Shown here in pieces: positions 1 through 10,533 of a stretch of DNA of 64,000 bases (positions are counted from its first letter, which is position 1; each line of letters opens with the position of its first letter). Both the position numbers and the translations under genes were made by a program. The stretch is from Aquilaria yunnanensis (Eukaryota; Streptophyta; Magnoliopsida; Malvales; Thymelaeaceae): positions 38,038,501 through 38,102,500 of the forward strand of contig CM077593.1 in NCBI GenBank assembly GCA_039654915.1, in the 5' to 3' direction. Under the pieces are notes generated by a model. The model had not been told where the DNA came from. It ran no database searches and was given only the letters and a program-made list of their open reading frames with translations.

Positions 1-1261
1 ACTCCTTTCATAGGAGAAACTTTAAGCCACACCCAGTCACCTTCCTGGAATTCCAGGTCTCTCCTCCTTTTCAGGTTAGCATAGGATTGCTGCCTGTCAT
101 TTGCAGCTTTGATCCTAGCTTGGATTAATTTAATCTTTTGAGTGGTTTCTCAGATAATTTCTGGTCCCAATTCCAGTTTATCCTCTGGCTGATGCCAGCA
201 ATGGGGAGTTATACACTTCCTGCCATACAAGGCTTCATAAGGGGCCATCCCTATCACTGAGTGATAGCTATTGTTATATGAGAACTCCACAAGTGGAAGA
301 TGTACATCCCATTCACCCTGGAAATCTATGACACAACACCTTAACATGTCTTCCAGAGTTTGGATAGTTCTCTCGGTCTGCCCATCTGTTTGTGGATGGT
401 AAGCAGAGCTAAATTTAAGCTCAGTCCCCAGTGCCTGATGTAAAGATTTCCAAAACCTAGAGACAAATCTAGGGTCTCTATCAGACACAATATCATCAGG
501 TACCCCATGCAGTCTGACTATCTCTCTGACATAAAGCTGGGCTAACTTGTCCAGGGAGTCAGTGAGATTCATGGGAAGAAAGTGGGCTGCCTTGGTCAAC
601 CTGTCCACTATGACCCAAATGGCATTATGTTTTCTCCTTGTCAGTGGCATTCCTACCATAAAATCCATTGATATGGATCCCCACTTTCTCTCAGGTATGG
701 GTAAGCTTTGAAGCTTTCCCCCTGGCTTTTGGTGTTCAACCTTTACTTGCTGACACACTTCACATTTGGCTACATGAGCACTTATATCCTTCTTCAAGTA
801 TGGCCACCAAAAGTAAGCTTTGAGGGCATGGTACATTTTGGTAGCCCCTGGGTGCATACTTAGTTTACTGGAATGTGCCTCCTCCAGGATCTGAATTCTC
901 AGATTTTCCTTTTCAGGTACATATAATCTTCCCTGGAAATGCAACATTCCTTGCTTGTAAGAAAACCCTTGGAAAAGTTCTCCTTTACTTTGCCCAGATA
1001 TTAATCCCAGGTTTTCATCTTTGGCCTGAGCTTCTTTAATGAGCTCCTTCCATTCTGGGGTAATGGTGAGTACCTTAAGTAGGTCACCTTCCCAGGTTAG
1101 CCATTGACTTGCTAAACAAGTAAGGCTAAGGATTTCTGCCTTTTGTTCTATTTCTCCACCCTTGAGCACTCCTGTATAATTCCTGCTCAGGGCATCTGCC
1201 ACAACATTGGCCTTTCCTGCTGTGTATTCAATCACACAGTCAAAGTCTTTCAAGTACTCTA
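1..1261 (-). pseudogene. Element A pol, 3' part: RNase H end and integrase
   Basis: This is the continuation of the gag-pol frame that starts at 15222. It opens with the end of RNase H and the VVADALSR linker (about 1200-1245). The integrase zinc domain follows (HPGATKMYHALK, then CEVCQQVK, roughly 750-870). Next is the catalytic core, with MDFMVGMPL, IWVIVDRLTKAAHFLP, and DGQTERTIQTLEDMLRC near 320-400. One in-frame TGA at 150-152 interrupts the frame; reading continues beyond it to the window edge with NDRQQSYANLKRR and LKVSPMKG, as in related integrases. The chromodomain is not in view. The protein would splice retrotransposon cDNA into chromosomes, but this copy is broken by the TGA and by the B insertion. 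Confidence 0.9.
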
Positions 1262-1353
1262 TGTCGTGCCCACACTTGCCCCTGGCCCATTCGGGCCCGA
1301 TTACTTAAACAATACAGCGGAAGTCTTATTTCACAAAAGGGGCATTTAAATTT

Positions 1354-1384
<31 letters not shown>

Positions 1385-1898
1385 CAACTTAAGGGCACGA
1401 ACCCCAGGATACTTACCGGTACTAGCTCGTTAACTATTTACTTTTAGGGTTTTATTGCTCTCAGAAACATGCTAGCACACCTATGTGGAATTTAGTGTTC
1501 ATTTCATGATCTTTATCATGCTTAGCCAAGTACATGCATGGCAACCAAAACACCATATTCATATTTACAAGTCATAAAAATGGTGTTATACTGAAAATAA
1601 ACATAATCACTTAAATAGCCAGGATATCCAAAAGCATGATACATGGCAAATAATTCATAAGTCCATAGAACACATTCCACCTTAATAGACCTTGTTCCCA
1701 CAAATTTCTAGACTCCTCAAGCCTGCACAAGGAAGTCCACAACATTAGCTTGTTTCACAAGCAATCCATAACACTTAAGACACTTAGGATATTGAGCAAC
1801 ATATGTACAAACCTCTACTATGTGAAAGAGTATTTATTACTCTTGACCGTAATGCTTTTCTATAGCTCCTTTACCTACAAAAGTAGAGTAGGGCGGGT

Positions 1899-1912
1899 GA
1901 GTTATAAAACTC
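1899..1912 (-). promoter_or_regulatory. R-region hairpin in the B 3' LTR
   Basis: The plus strand reads GAGTT-ATAA-AACTC followed by AATAAGG, a 5-bp stem with a 4-nt loop. It sits at the same relative place as hairpins in the A, E, F and H LTRs, but the stem sequence differs. In sense orientation a TTTTGTAG-GTAAAG junction lies shortly downstream. Confidence 0.6.
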
Positions 1913-1927
1913 AATAAGGAATCCAAT

Positions 1928-2018
1928 GGCATCCAATGCCTAACTTAGTGAGGTATTTTCTTATGGCTTTCAAAGCCAACTTATGGCCTCCAAGGCCTAA
2001 CATATGGCTTCCAAAGCC
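1928..2018 (-). repeat. Tandem GGC hairpin array, B 3' LTR
   Basis: Four short inverted repeats lie in 91 bp: GGCATCCAATGCC (1928), GGCTTTCAAAGCC (1965), GGCCTCCAAGGCC (1985) and GGCTTCCAAAGCC (2006). Each is a 5-bp stem with a 3-nt loop. The fourth stem base changes between units (A, T, C, T) and its partner changes to match (T, A, G, A). The units are joined by TAACTTAT-like spacers. The function is unknown. Confidence 0.75.
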
Positions 2019-2089
2019 TAACTTATGCCAAGAACGTAATGGCAATTATTCCATAAACCTGCAAAGAAAACACTAAGACAAAGAAAACA

Positions 2090-2170
2090 CAAACATATAG
2101 CAGATATAATAATAATTGGGGTCAGCATGCACAACCAATTCATAGAAGCACACAAACACAACACAACACA
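2090..2170 (-). promoter_or_regulatory. Candidate core promoter block of the B LTR
   Basis: In sense orientation this reads a TGTGTTTGTGTGCTT block, then TTGTGCATGCTGACCCC, then an AT-rich TATA-like stretch ATTATTATATCTG. The same order of blocks occurs in the A LTR (16440-16530) and in an LTR remnant at 36085-36150. Conservation between different families together with the TATA-like segment suggests the promoter. The transcription start is not known. Confidence 0.45.
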
Positions 2171-2654
2171 CATACACATTCCGTATTGGGCATAGCAAGC
2201 ATTAGCATATTCCATATCACACAATATCGGTCGACCATTTCTTATACCATACTGAGTACTCCTTAGCTTGGGAATCGAGTTGGCCAAACTCGATGCCAAG
2301 ACCTAAATGCTTGCACTTAACTCATGAGTAACCATAGTTGCCGAAACAACGATACTTAGCCCACTATGCACTATGTGCCCGAATACTCACAAAGTGAGTA
2401 TGAGAAAATCCTCACACAGAGTTGCCGAAGCAACAAAACAACTTAGCCCTGCATGCACACCTAGGATCACATGGTTCTTTGACCATCACCTAGGGGCACT
2501 AATACTCACAAACAAGATCATGGAGATACACCATGCAATAAAGTGAGTATAGGAATCCTTACCATAATTTTTGTAACCGCGTAATGCTTAATTCCTTTGC
2601 CTTTCCTTGCTTGTTGTTGGTAAAACTTGTCTTTTCCTCAGTGGACCTCAACTT

Positions 2655-2890
2655 AAGGAGGTAAGGCCTATTTTAGCCTTTCTTTGACTTAGGCCCAATT
2701 TTCTGAGAACTCAGACCTACATTGGCCTTTTTCCTGGAAATGCAGGCCTAACTTAATCCTTTCCAGAATTCAGGCCCACTTGGCCTGTTCTGGAATTCTG
2801 GCCCAACTTGGCCCTTTAAATAACTTAGGCCCATTTGGCCTTTTAATAACTTAGGCCCAACTTAGCTTTCTTAGTACTTAGGCCCAAAAT
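2655..2890 (-). repeat. GGCCCA-rich degenerate tandem repeat, B 3' LTR
   Basis: Units of roughly 25-40 bp built around ACTTAGGCCCA and TTGGCCT recur about seven times. Spacing is irregular and the ends are imperfect. Many units contain short GGCC palindromes. The copy in the other LTR lies about 6552 bp to the right. Confidence 0.6.
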
Positions 2891-2908
2891 GAACTTAGGA
2901 CCATTTAT

Positions 2909-3981
2909 GCCAAGAACACTTGGCCAACACCAATTTCTCACAAACTTGTCATCATGGCCGAATCTAACACCACTTTCTTTACCATTTTGGCTTCACTTTT
3001 TACTAGGAACACCTAGATACCATGAACACATGGATTACACACACAACCACCAAAATGGCACTTATGGCCGAATTTATATTGACTTTCATAGCCCACAAAT
3101 CTTCCTCTTTTTATAACGATCTTTTGGAACTTGTCTTAAACATACATAAGAGCTTGTTTAGTACCAAGAACACTTGGTTTAAGCTCACTAATGCCAAGAT
3201 ACATACATGGCCGAATATTACATCTTGCCTTCCTCCATGTTTCACTTATTTTTCTTGCTTATGTTGACCATAAAAGCTCACAAGTACCAAGAACACTTGG
3301 TTTAGAGCTTTGAAATTCCAAGAATCTTCATGGCCGAAACTTTCTTCATGCTTGAAGCCTTCATTTGATCTTTGCTTTGTTGGCTTCCAACACCTCATAA
3401 ACACCAAGAACACTTGGTTTAACATCCATAAAGCTTATGATACAAACATGGCCGAAAATCCAAGAGAAAATGTAAGTCAAGACTTACACATGATTTTCCT
3501 TCATCTTTGCTTGATTTCTTGCTTTCCATGGCTTAAAAGTGCCATGCATGCCTTGAACTCTTAAGTTGAGTCCAAGAACACCAAGATCTTTCCATGGCCG
3601 AAACATCAAGAGCCTTTCCTTGCAAAAATCCAACATAGCCAAGCCATTAGAGAGTAGTATCTAGCTCAAAACACACGAAACTACCAAGAAAACTTGGTTC
3701 ACTTACAACCTTGAACATGGCCGAATCTTGAGCTCTATTTTCCTTGATGTTCTTCGTGATTTTCTTCTTCCTCATGGCTTAGAATTGCCATGTATGTAAG
3801 GAACTCTTGAAAAAAGCTCAAGAACACCATTTTCTTCTCAAGGCCGAAACTTCATAGACATTTCTCCATGGGTTTTCTTTGATTTCTCACTTGGTTCTTG
3901 GTTTAGATGTGTTTAGGAGGTTAAAAGCTTCATGAAAATGTGTTTGTATGTGGGAAAGGAGTTGGTTTGCTCATGGCCGAA
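2909..3981 (-). repeat. Alternating AACA-loop hairpins and CATGGCCGAA boxes, B 3' LTR
   Basis: CATGGCCGAA or a one- to two-base variant starts at 2953, 3063, 3206, 3329, 3447, 3593, 3716, 3839 and 3972, a spacing of 110-146 bp. Between the boxes lie inverted repeats with loop AACA: GCCAAG/CTTGGC (2909), CTAGG/CCTAG (3003), ACCAAG/CTTGGT (3163, 3286 and 3403), and ACCAAG/CTTGGT with loop AAAA (3683). Stem changes at 2909 and 3003 are compensated on the other arm. It is a degenerate higher-order repeat of about 125 bp, with no coding potential. Confidence 0.75.
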
Positions 3982-4679
3982 TCTTAGAAGCAAGGAGGAA
4001 GATGATGAACTTGGAAGAACACCATGGCTGGTTTTTAGAGAGAAGGGAGAGCAAAGTGAGCTAGGGAGAGAAAGATATGTGTGAAATGAAAATGAAATGA
4101 AATGGAGAGCATATGGCCGGTTATGCCTTGCTAAATGAGGGGAAATGGCATTCAAATGCCATCCAAATGCATGTCAAATGAATTTCCATGATGTGGCAGC
4201 CAATTGCTCATAAATGAAGGGGAAATGAAATCAAAATGCATATCAAATGCATATTTTAGGAGGATGGCCGGCCTTTGATTTCAAAATGGGGGAGAAATAG
4301 TCAAATTGCCATATAAAATAGTCCATGGACAAAAGCTAGTGGGGGAATAATTTATTCATAGTGGAATGTGTAGTGGGAGACATAGTAAAGGTAAAAGAAT
4401 AGTGGAAGGGGTAAGGTGGGGGACAAGGTTGAGTGGGGGATGTAGGAGGGTTTTAAAATAGTGTGAGTGGAGACAAGCATGGGCCAAGGTAATGTATTAT
4501 ATGTGTGAGTGGGAGACATGTATAGTGGAGGGAATAAAATATTGGTGAGTGGAGGATGTAGGAGGATTTAAATTGGTGAGTGGAGGGATGATGTGGCATT
4601 TTTTTATTGCCAATATGCAAGGGTGGCAGCCATGGCTTGTATTGCCATGAAAAGTGGTCAAATTCCACTCTTAGTCCTC

Positions 4680-5235
4680 CATATTTCTTCAATCCTCTCA
4701 ATTGAGTCCTCCCACAAATTTTTCCTTTGTGCAATTGAGTCCCTCAACTTTATATTCCACAATTTTCATCACTAACACTCTTGGTCTAAACCAAGCATAA
4801 TTCTCAGAGTGTCCAACACTCATTAATGCCCATTCCATAAATAAATTCCAACTCTCTACGATTAAATTTCCAAGTTTCCAGATTAGGAAACTTTTTCTGT
4901 CACTAATCCGCTTAACCCGGGAATTAATCTTTTATGATTTTCCGGGTATAACAATACTCCCCACCTTAAGAAATTAGGTCCTCCAATTATTTGAATTTGG
5001 GCAATTGAGCCCAACCTACAAAAATTCCCTTGTTCAATTGAGTCCCTCACTTTTGAAGTACTTCATTTTCACCACTAATTTTCTTGGCCAAGGCCAAGCT
5101 TAATTTTTATGAATGTCCAACACTTAATTTAATGTCCCCTCACATTAATTACACTTAATTCCCAAATAAAAAAATTTCTTTGCTCCAACTCACTTACCCC
5201 GGGACCTAATCACTTCGGATAGTCCGGGCATTACA
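4680..5235 (-). repeat. Direct duplication at the U3 end of the B LTR, with a fossil purine tract
   Basis: Two imperfect copies of about 280 bp lie head to tail (roughly 4680-4960 and 4980-5235). Both run from CAATTGAGTCC through a CATCACTAA or CACCACTAA segment and GTCCAACACT to CCCGGG and a TCCGGG-(TA/CA)-T(A/T)ACA end. After the inner copy comes ACTCCCCACCTTAAGAAATT, which matches the polypurine tract and interior that follow the real LTR end at 5236. The LTR therefore appears to have grown outward by absorbing an older LTR edge plus its adjoining interior. Confidence 0.7.
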
Positions 5236-5252
5236 ACACTCCCCACCTTAAG
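5236..5252 (-). other. Element B polypurine tract
   Basis: In sense orientation CTTAAGGTGGGGAGTGT abuts the 3' LTR. This is where plus-strand DNA synthesis would be primed. It is intact, consistent with recent mobility. Confidence 0.8.
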
Positions 5253-6200
5253 AAATTTGGTCCTCCAAATTTCCTAAGTTTTCAAAATATCATGCTCAGG
5301 TAGCATGTAGTTTATTACCAGAACACTGGTGGACTACTCTAATCATCCGTCAGTCCCCTTCTTAGCCATATAAACATTCATCATTCTCCCTTTTTGTTTT
5401 AACTCTCTCTTTTAACTCTAGATTATATATTGGATAATTCTCATCATAAGGTCTTAGTTGCCTTGATTCACAAGTCATAGCTTGTTTCTCTTTTTCATAA
5501 GACTCAGCCCATCCCATCAGTAAATATCTGATACTTCTCAGGGTCCGGTGAAATCCAGTAGTGGGCCGCAGTCAATCTGCTTTCCAGTTGCTCACACTCA
5601 GAGGTTTCTTGCATTCCAAGATAGCTTTATCTTCGCAGGATCCATAGCTAAACCTTGCTTATTGATAAACTTTCCAAGGATTTCAATTTCCTTAGCCCAT
5701 AATTGGCATTTACTTAGTTTGCCATATAATTCATGTTCCTTTATCAGGCTTAGCACCACTCTTAGGTGCTACTTATGGGCTTCTTCACCTTTTGAGTATG
5801 CCAATATGTCATCGATAAGTACCATACTAAAGTGGTCCAGAAGTTTTGAACACTCTTCACATGAGGTCCATGAAAAAGGATGGATAATTAGTAAGCCCAA
5901 ATGGCTTCACTGTGTACTCATAGTGACCATATCTAGTCCTGAAAGTTGTCTTTGGGACATTTCTTCCTCGATTCTTCGCTGGAAATCTCCAGGTTCAAGG
6001 TTTAGCTTCCTCCATTACAGAAGTATAGATGCCTTCCAGGTAGATGTTCCTGGCCTTGAGAAATCTTTCTTAATCAACTTTTCTAGTTACATTCCTAGCT
6101 CCATAAATTCAGGAATAGCTATCCGGTAAGGAGCAATGGATGTTGGTGCAATTCTGGCACCAACCCGATCTCAAACTTAACCTTTCTTATAGGGAGAAGT
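5253..6200 (-). pseudogene. Element B interior: decayed reverse transcriptase remnant
   Basis: The minus strand keeps recognisable stretches aligned with the A RT. These are the region around the Y-x-D-D-type block (5800-5835, plus strand GCCAATATGTCATCGATAAG), the fingers region at 5930-6000, and the YRM-type segment near 6120-6140. Stops and frameshifts are frequent, and no frame longer than about 190 codons survives on either strand. RNase H and the integrase core are missing, so the part between the RT and the purine tract has been deleted. The stretch 5253-5540 shows only weak, unassigned similarity. Confidence 0.7.
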
Positions 6201-6760
6201 CTTAGGAGATTTGTGGGGAACACTTCAAGAAATTTTATTATTCTGGTTATGTTATCCAGCTTTATTTATGCTTCAGTTCCTTTTAACCTTAGGTATTCAC
6301 CTTTCATTAATAGGCTTTGTGTTCCACCACTTTTAAGAGACCCTCTGGGACTAACCCAGGAGAGCCTTCCAGAAATTGTGGTTCATATCCAGGCAAAACA
6401 AAGTTTCCTGGCACCACAGTCTATGACTACCCTATTGGCATTAAGCCAGTCCATACCCAATATAATGTCATAGTCATAGGCTAGTAATTTTATTTATTCT
6501 TCCTTGGTTTCTATTTTACCAAGCCTTAAGCATGAAAAATTTCTCCCATATATTATTCAAAATTTCATTCCTGATAGTTCTAACCAGGCATACTTTAGTG
6601 CATAATTCTAGTTCATTCTTTAACTAGCTTAGAAGATACAAAAATGCACCGATATTAATTAAAGCTGATACTTCATAACCGTTGAATAAAGTGTTACCTG
6701 TCAAGGTCTTTCTAACCCAACCTGACCTGATCCATTTCTTTCTCAGCATCCTCAGCTCTT
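6201..6760 (-). pseudogene. Element B interior: decayed protease remnant
   Basis: The minus strand around 6430-6470 matches the A region encoding the conserved LGMDWL segment downstream of the protease. The area 6630-6700 matches the LFDTGAS active-site region, here with the frame lost. Order and orientation agree with a gag-protease-RT layout reading right to left. Confidence 0.6.
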
Positions 6761-7797
6761 TTTGACATCATGGTCCTCTTGTGCTCTCCTCGAAGCCTTA
6801 ATCTGGAATACTTTTCCAGTAGTTTGAATTTGTCTTTTTCTGCTTTTATCCTGATGCACATTGAGGCCTTGACCCCTTCTCAGTGGAGGTGGAAGTATAT
6901 TTGGCCTCCTCATGGGCATTTGCCTCTGTGCCCATCAGTTACTAAACCCGTGAGGGCTCCTCTGTTCTTCTTTCCTGGCAGTACACTATCTTACCCAGTG
7001 ATCCTGGGTACCTACTTAAGATAACTTTCTATGAGTCTGTAGCATGGCTTTTGGCCATGAAATTTTCTTAAGTCTTGCACGAAGGTCCATATCGAGCTGC
7101 CTTCATTTCTTTGTTGTTATCCTTTCTTGGCTCATATGCCAAGCTTTTTCTGCTTCTCAGATGGCTTCTACATCATACTAGTTTTCCCAGGGCCTCTCAT
7201 GGCTTACCCTCGGAATTCTTTCTCCAGGGTCATAGTTCACGAAGAAACTCCTTGGCCTTAGGTATTCCCGACCGTTATACTATGGGACATACCGACTGAG
7301 ATCATTGAATCTATGCTCATACTCCAACACTGAGAGCTACTTTTGCTCGAACATGCTAAACTTAACCTGCTTCTGATCTTTTCAGTGAAGCACTGTGAGT
7401 GGTCATCTTATTACTCTTCTCCTGTGAGTGGGCCACCTAGCATGTCGCTAGCATAAGTCCTATGGACTACTCGCCACCATAATTCAGTATTGCCTTCCAA
7501 TCTTCCCTGGGCATCAATGCTAGGCCCAGTATCATTCTGCCCTATCAGGCTCAGTAGCCCTAACTTGGCTTCTGGCACATAGCCAGTATGCTTATTCCCA
7601 TCAGGGGAAGCTTCATTTTCACTTTGGCCTTTATTCATATTTCTGGTTCTCATCCTGTTCATAACAACAAAACAAGGCACACAATATATATGCTCAATAT
7701 TCATAAGTGACTCAACCTAGTGGACTTAACCTATGTGGGAACAAGTCTATACTATAAGCAATCATAGACCAAAACTTTGGTCCTTAAGAGCAACCAT
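6761..7797 (-). pseudogene. Element B interior: decayed gag remnant
   Basis: A minus-strand open stretch at 7411-7704 contains RLEGNTELWWRVVHRTY, which matches the retrotransposon Gag segment [17 protein letters not shown] of element A. A region matching the Gag [13 protein letters not shown] segment follows at about 7300-7320, broken by stops. Upstream Gag sequence is joined to this block by a deletion. It is not functional. Confidence 0.7.
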
Positions 7798-7809
7798 GCT
7801 CTGATACCA
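7798..7809 (-). other. Element B primer binding site (initiator Met tRNA)
   Basis: The minus strand reads TGGTATCAGAGC, the usual complement to the 3' end of plant initiator methionine tRNA. It lies 3 nt from the 5' LTR. Confidence 0.92.
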
Positions 7810-8450
7810 AGCTGTCGTGCCCACACTTGCCCCTGGCCCATTCGGGCCCGATTACTTAAACAATACAGCGGAAGTCTTATTTCACAAAAGGGGCATTTAA
7901 ATTTAATTTAATTTAATTTTTTTTTTTTTTTTTTTGCAACTTAAGGGCACGAACCCCAGGATACTTACCGGTACTAGCTCGTTAACTATTTACTTTTAGG
8001 GTTTTATTGCTCTCAGAAACATGCTAGCACACCTATGTGGAATTTAGTGTTCATTTCATGATCTTTATCATGCTTAGCCAAGTACATGCATGGCAACCAA
8101 AACACCATATTCATATTTACAAGTCATAAAAATGGTGTTATACTGAAAATAAACATAATCACTTAAATAGCCAGGATATCCAAAAGCATGATACATGGCA
8201 AATAATTCATAAGTCCATAGAACACATTCCACCTTAATAGACCTTGTTCCCACAAATTTCTAGACTCCTCAAGCCTGCACAAGGAAGTCCACAACATTAG
8301 CTTGTTTCACAAGCAATCCATAACACTTAAGACACTTAGGATATTGAGCAACATATGTACAAACCTCTACTATGTGAAAGAGTATTTATTACTCTTGACC
8401 GTAATGCTTTTCTATAGCTCCTTTACCTACAAAAGTAGAGTAGGGCGGGT

Positions 8451-8464
8451 GAGTTATAAAACTC
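8451..8464 (-). promoter_or_regulatory. R-region hairpin in the B 5' LTR
   Basis: Identical to the hairpin at 1899-1912. Being in the 5' LTR, this is the copy that could act in the element's own transcript. Confidence 0.6.
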
Positions 8465-8479
8465 AATAAGGAATCCAAT

Positions 8480-8570
8480 GGCATCCAATGCCTAACTTAG
8501 TGAGGTATTTTCTTATGGCTTTCAAAGCCAACTTATGGCCTCCAAGGCCTAACATATGGCTTCCAAAGCC
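8480..8570 (-). repeat. Tandem GGC hairpin array, B 5' LTR
   Basis: Second copy of the four-unit covarying hairpin run, with units at 8480, 8517, 8537 and 8558. In sense orientation it lies between a TTTGCAG-GT site and the R-region hairpin. Confidence 0.75.
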
Positions 8571-9460
8571 TAACTTATGCCAAGAACGTAATGGCAATTA
8601 TTCCATAAACCTGCAAAGAAAACACTAAGACAAAGAAAACACAAACATATAGCAGATATAATAATAATTGGGGTCAGCATGCACAACCAATTCATAGAAG
8701 CACACAAACACAACACAACACACATACACATTCCGTATTGGGCATAGCAAGCATTAGCATATTCCATATCACACAATATCGGTCGACCATTTCTTATACC
8801 ATACTGAGTACTCCTTAGCTTGGGAATCGAGTTGGCCAAACTCGATGCCAAGACCTAAATGCTTGCACTTAACTCATGAGTAACCATAGTTGCCGAAACA
8901 ACGATACTTAGCCCACTATGCACTATGTGCCCGAATACTCACAAAGTGAGTATGAGAAAATCCTCACACAGAGTTGCCGAAGCAACAAAACAACTTAGCC
9001 CTGCATGCACACCTAGGATCACATGGTTCTTTGACCATCACCTAGGGGCACTAATACTCACAAACAAGATCATGGAGATACACCATGCAATAAAGTGAGT
9101 ATAGGAATCCTTACCATAATTTTTGTAACCGCGTAATGCTTAATTCCTTTGCCTTTCCTTGCTTGTTGTTGGTAAAACTTGTCTTTTCCTCAGTGGACCT
9201 CAACTTAAGGAGGTAAGGCCTATTTTAGCCTTTCTTTGACTTAGGCCCAATTTTCTGAGAACTCAGACCTACATTGGCCTTTTTCCTGGAAATGCAGGCC
9301 TAACTTAATCCTTTCCAGAATTCAGGCCCACTTGGCCTGTTCTGGAATTCTGGCCCAACTTGGCCCTTTAAATAACTTAGGCCCATTTGGCCTTTTAATA
9401 ACTTAGGCCCAACTTAGCTTTCTTAGTACTTAGGCCCAAAATGAACTTAGGACCATTTAT

Positions 9461-10533
9461 GCCAAGAACACTTGGCCAACACCAATTTCTCACAAACTTG
9501 TCATCATGGCCGAATCTAACACCACTTTCTTTACCATTTTGGCTTCACTTTTTACTAGGAACACCTAGATACCATGAACACATGGATTACACACACAACC
9601 ACCAAAATGGCACTTATGGCCGAATTTATATTGACTTTCATAGCCCACAAATCTTCCTCTTTTTATAACGATCTTTTGGAACTTGTCTTAAACATACATA
9701 AGAGCTTGTTTAGTACCAAGAACACTTGGTTTAAGCTCACTAATGCCAAGATACATACATGGCCGAATATTACATCTTGCCTTCCTCCATGTTTCACTTA
9801 TTTTTCTTGCTTATGTTGACCATAAAAGCTCACAAGTACCAAGAACACTTGGTTTAGAGCTTTGAAATTCCAAGAATCTTCATGGCCGAAACTTTCTTCA
9901 TGCTTGAAGCCTTCATTTGATCTTTGCTTTGTTGGCTTCCAACACCTCATAAACACCAAGAACACTTGGTTTAACATCCATAAAGCTTATGATACAAACA
10001 TGGCCGAAAATCCAAGAGAAAATGTAAGTCAAGACTTACACATGATTTTCCTTCATCTTTGCTTGATTTCTTGCTTTCCATGGCTTAAAAGTGCCATGCA
10101 TGCCTTGAACTCTTAAGTTGAGTCCAAGAACACCAAGATCTTTCCATGGCCGAAACATCAAGAGCCTTTCCTTGCAAAAATCCAACATAGCCAAGCCATT
10201 AGAGAGTAGTATCTAGCTCAAAACACACGAAACTACCAAGAAAACTTGGTTCACTTACAACCTTGAACATGGCCGAATCTTGAGCTCTATTTTCCTTGAT
10301 GTTCTTCGTGATTTTCTTCTTCCTCATGGCTTAGAATTGCCATGTATGTAAGGAACTCTTGAAAAAAGCTCAAGAACACCATTTTCTTCTCAAGGCCGAA
10401 ACTTCATAGACATTTCTCCATGGGTTTTCTTTGATTTCTCACTTGGTTCTTGGTTTAGATGTGTTTAGGAGGTTAAAAGCTTCATGAAAATGTGTTTGTA
10501 TGTGGGAAAGGAGTTGGTTTGCTCATGGCCGAA
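9461..10533 (-). repeat. Alternating AACA-loop hairpin / CATGGCCGAA array, B 5' LTR
   Basis: Second copy of the array at 2909-3981, at an offset of 6552 bp, with no difference noticed. In sense orientation it lies upstream of the candidate promoter block. Confidence 0.75.

Larger units (their letters stand above)
1262..5235 (-). repeat. Element B 3' LTR (3974 bp)
   Basis: This is the left copy of the B LTR, in sense orientation the 3' LTR. It contains, in plus-strand order: a T18 run (1366-1383), the R-region hairpin (1899-1912), a tandem GGC hairpin array (1928-2018), a candidate promoter block (2090-2170), a GGCCCA-rich tandem stretch (2655-2890), an alternating hairpin/CATGGCCGAA array (2909-3981), and a duplicated terminal segment (about 4680-5235). 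Several short open frames occur, each repeated in the second LTR. None resembles a known protein, and I treat them as chance. Confidence 0.96.

Noticed and set aside
2018..4775. Short open frames of 60-93 codons in the B LTR, repeated exactly at an offset of 6552
   Set aside because: They recur only because the LTR is duplicated. They lie over hairpin and tandem-repeat arrays, have no recognisable domain, and fall on both strands.
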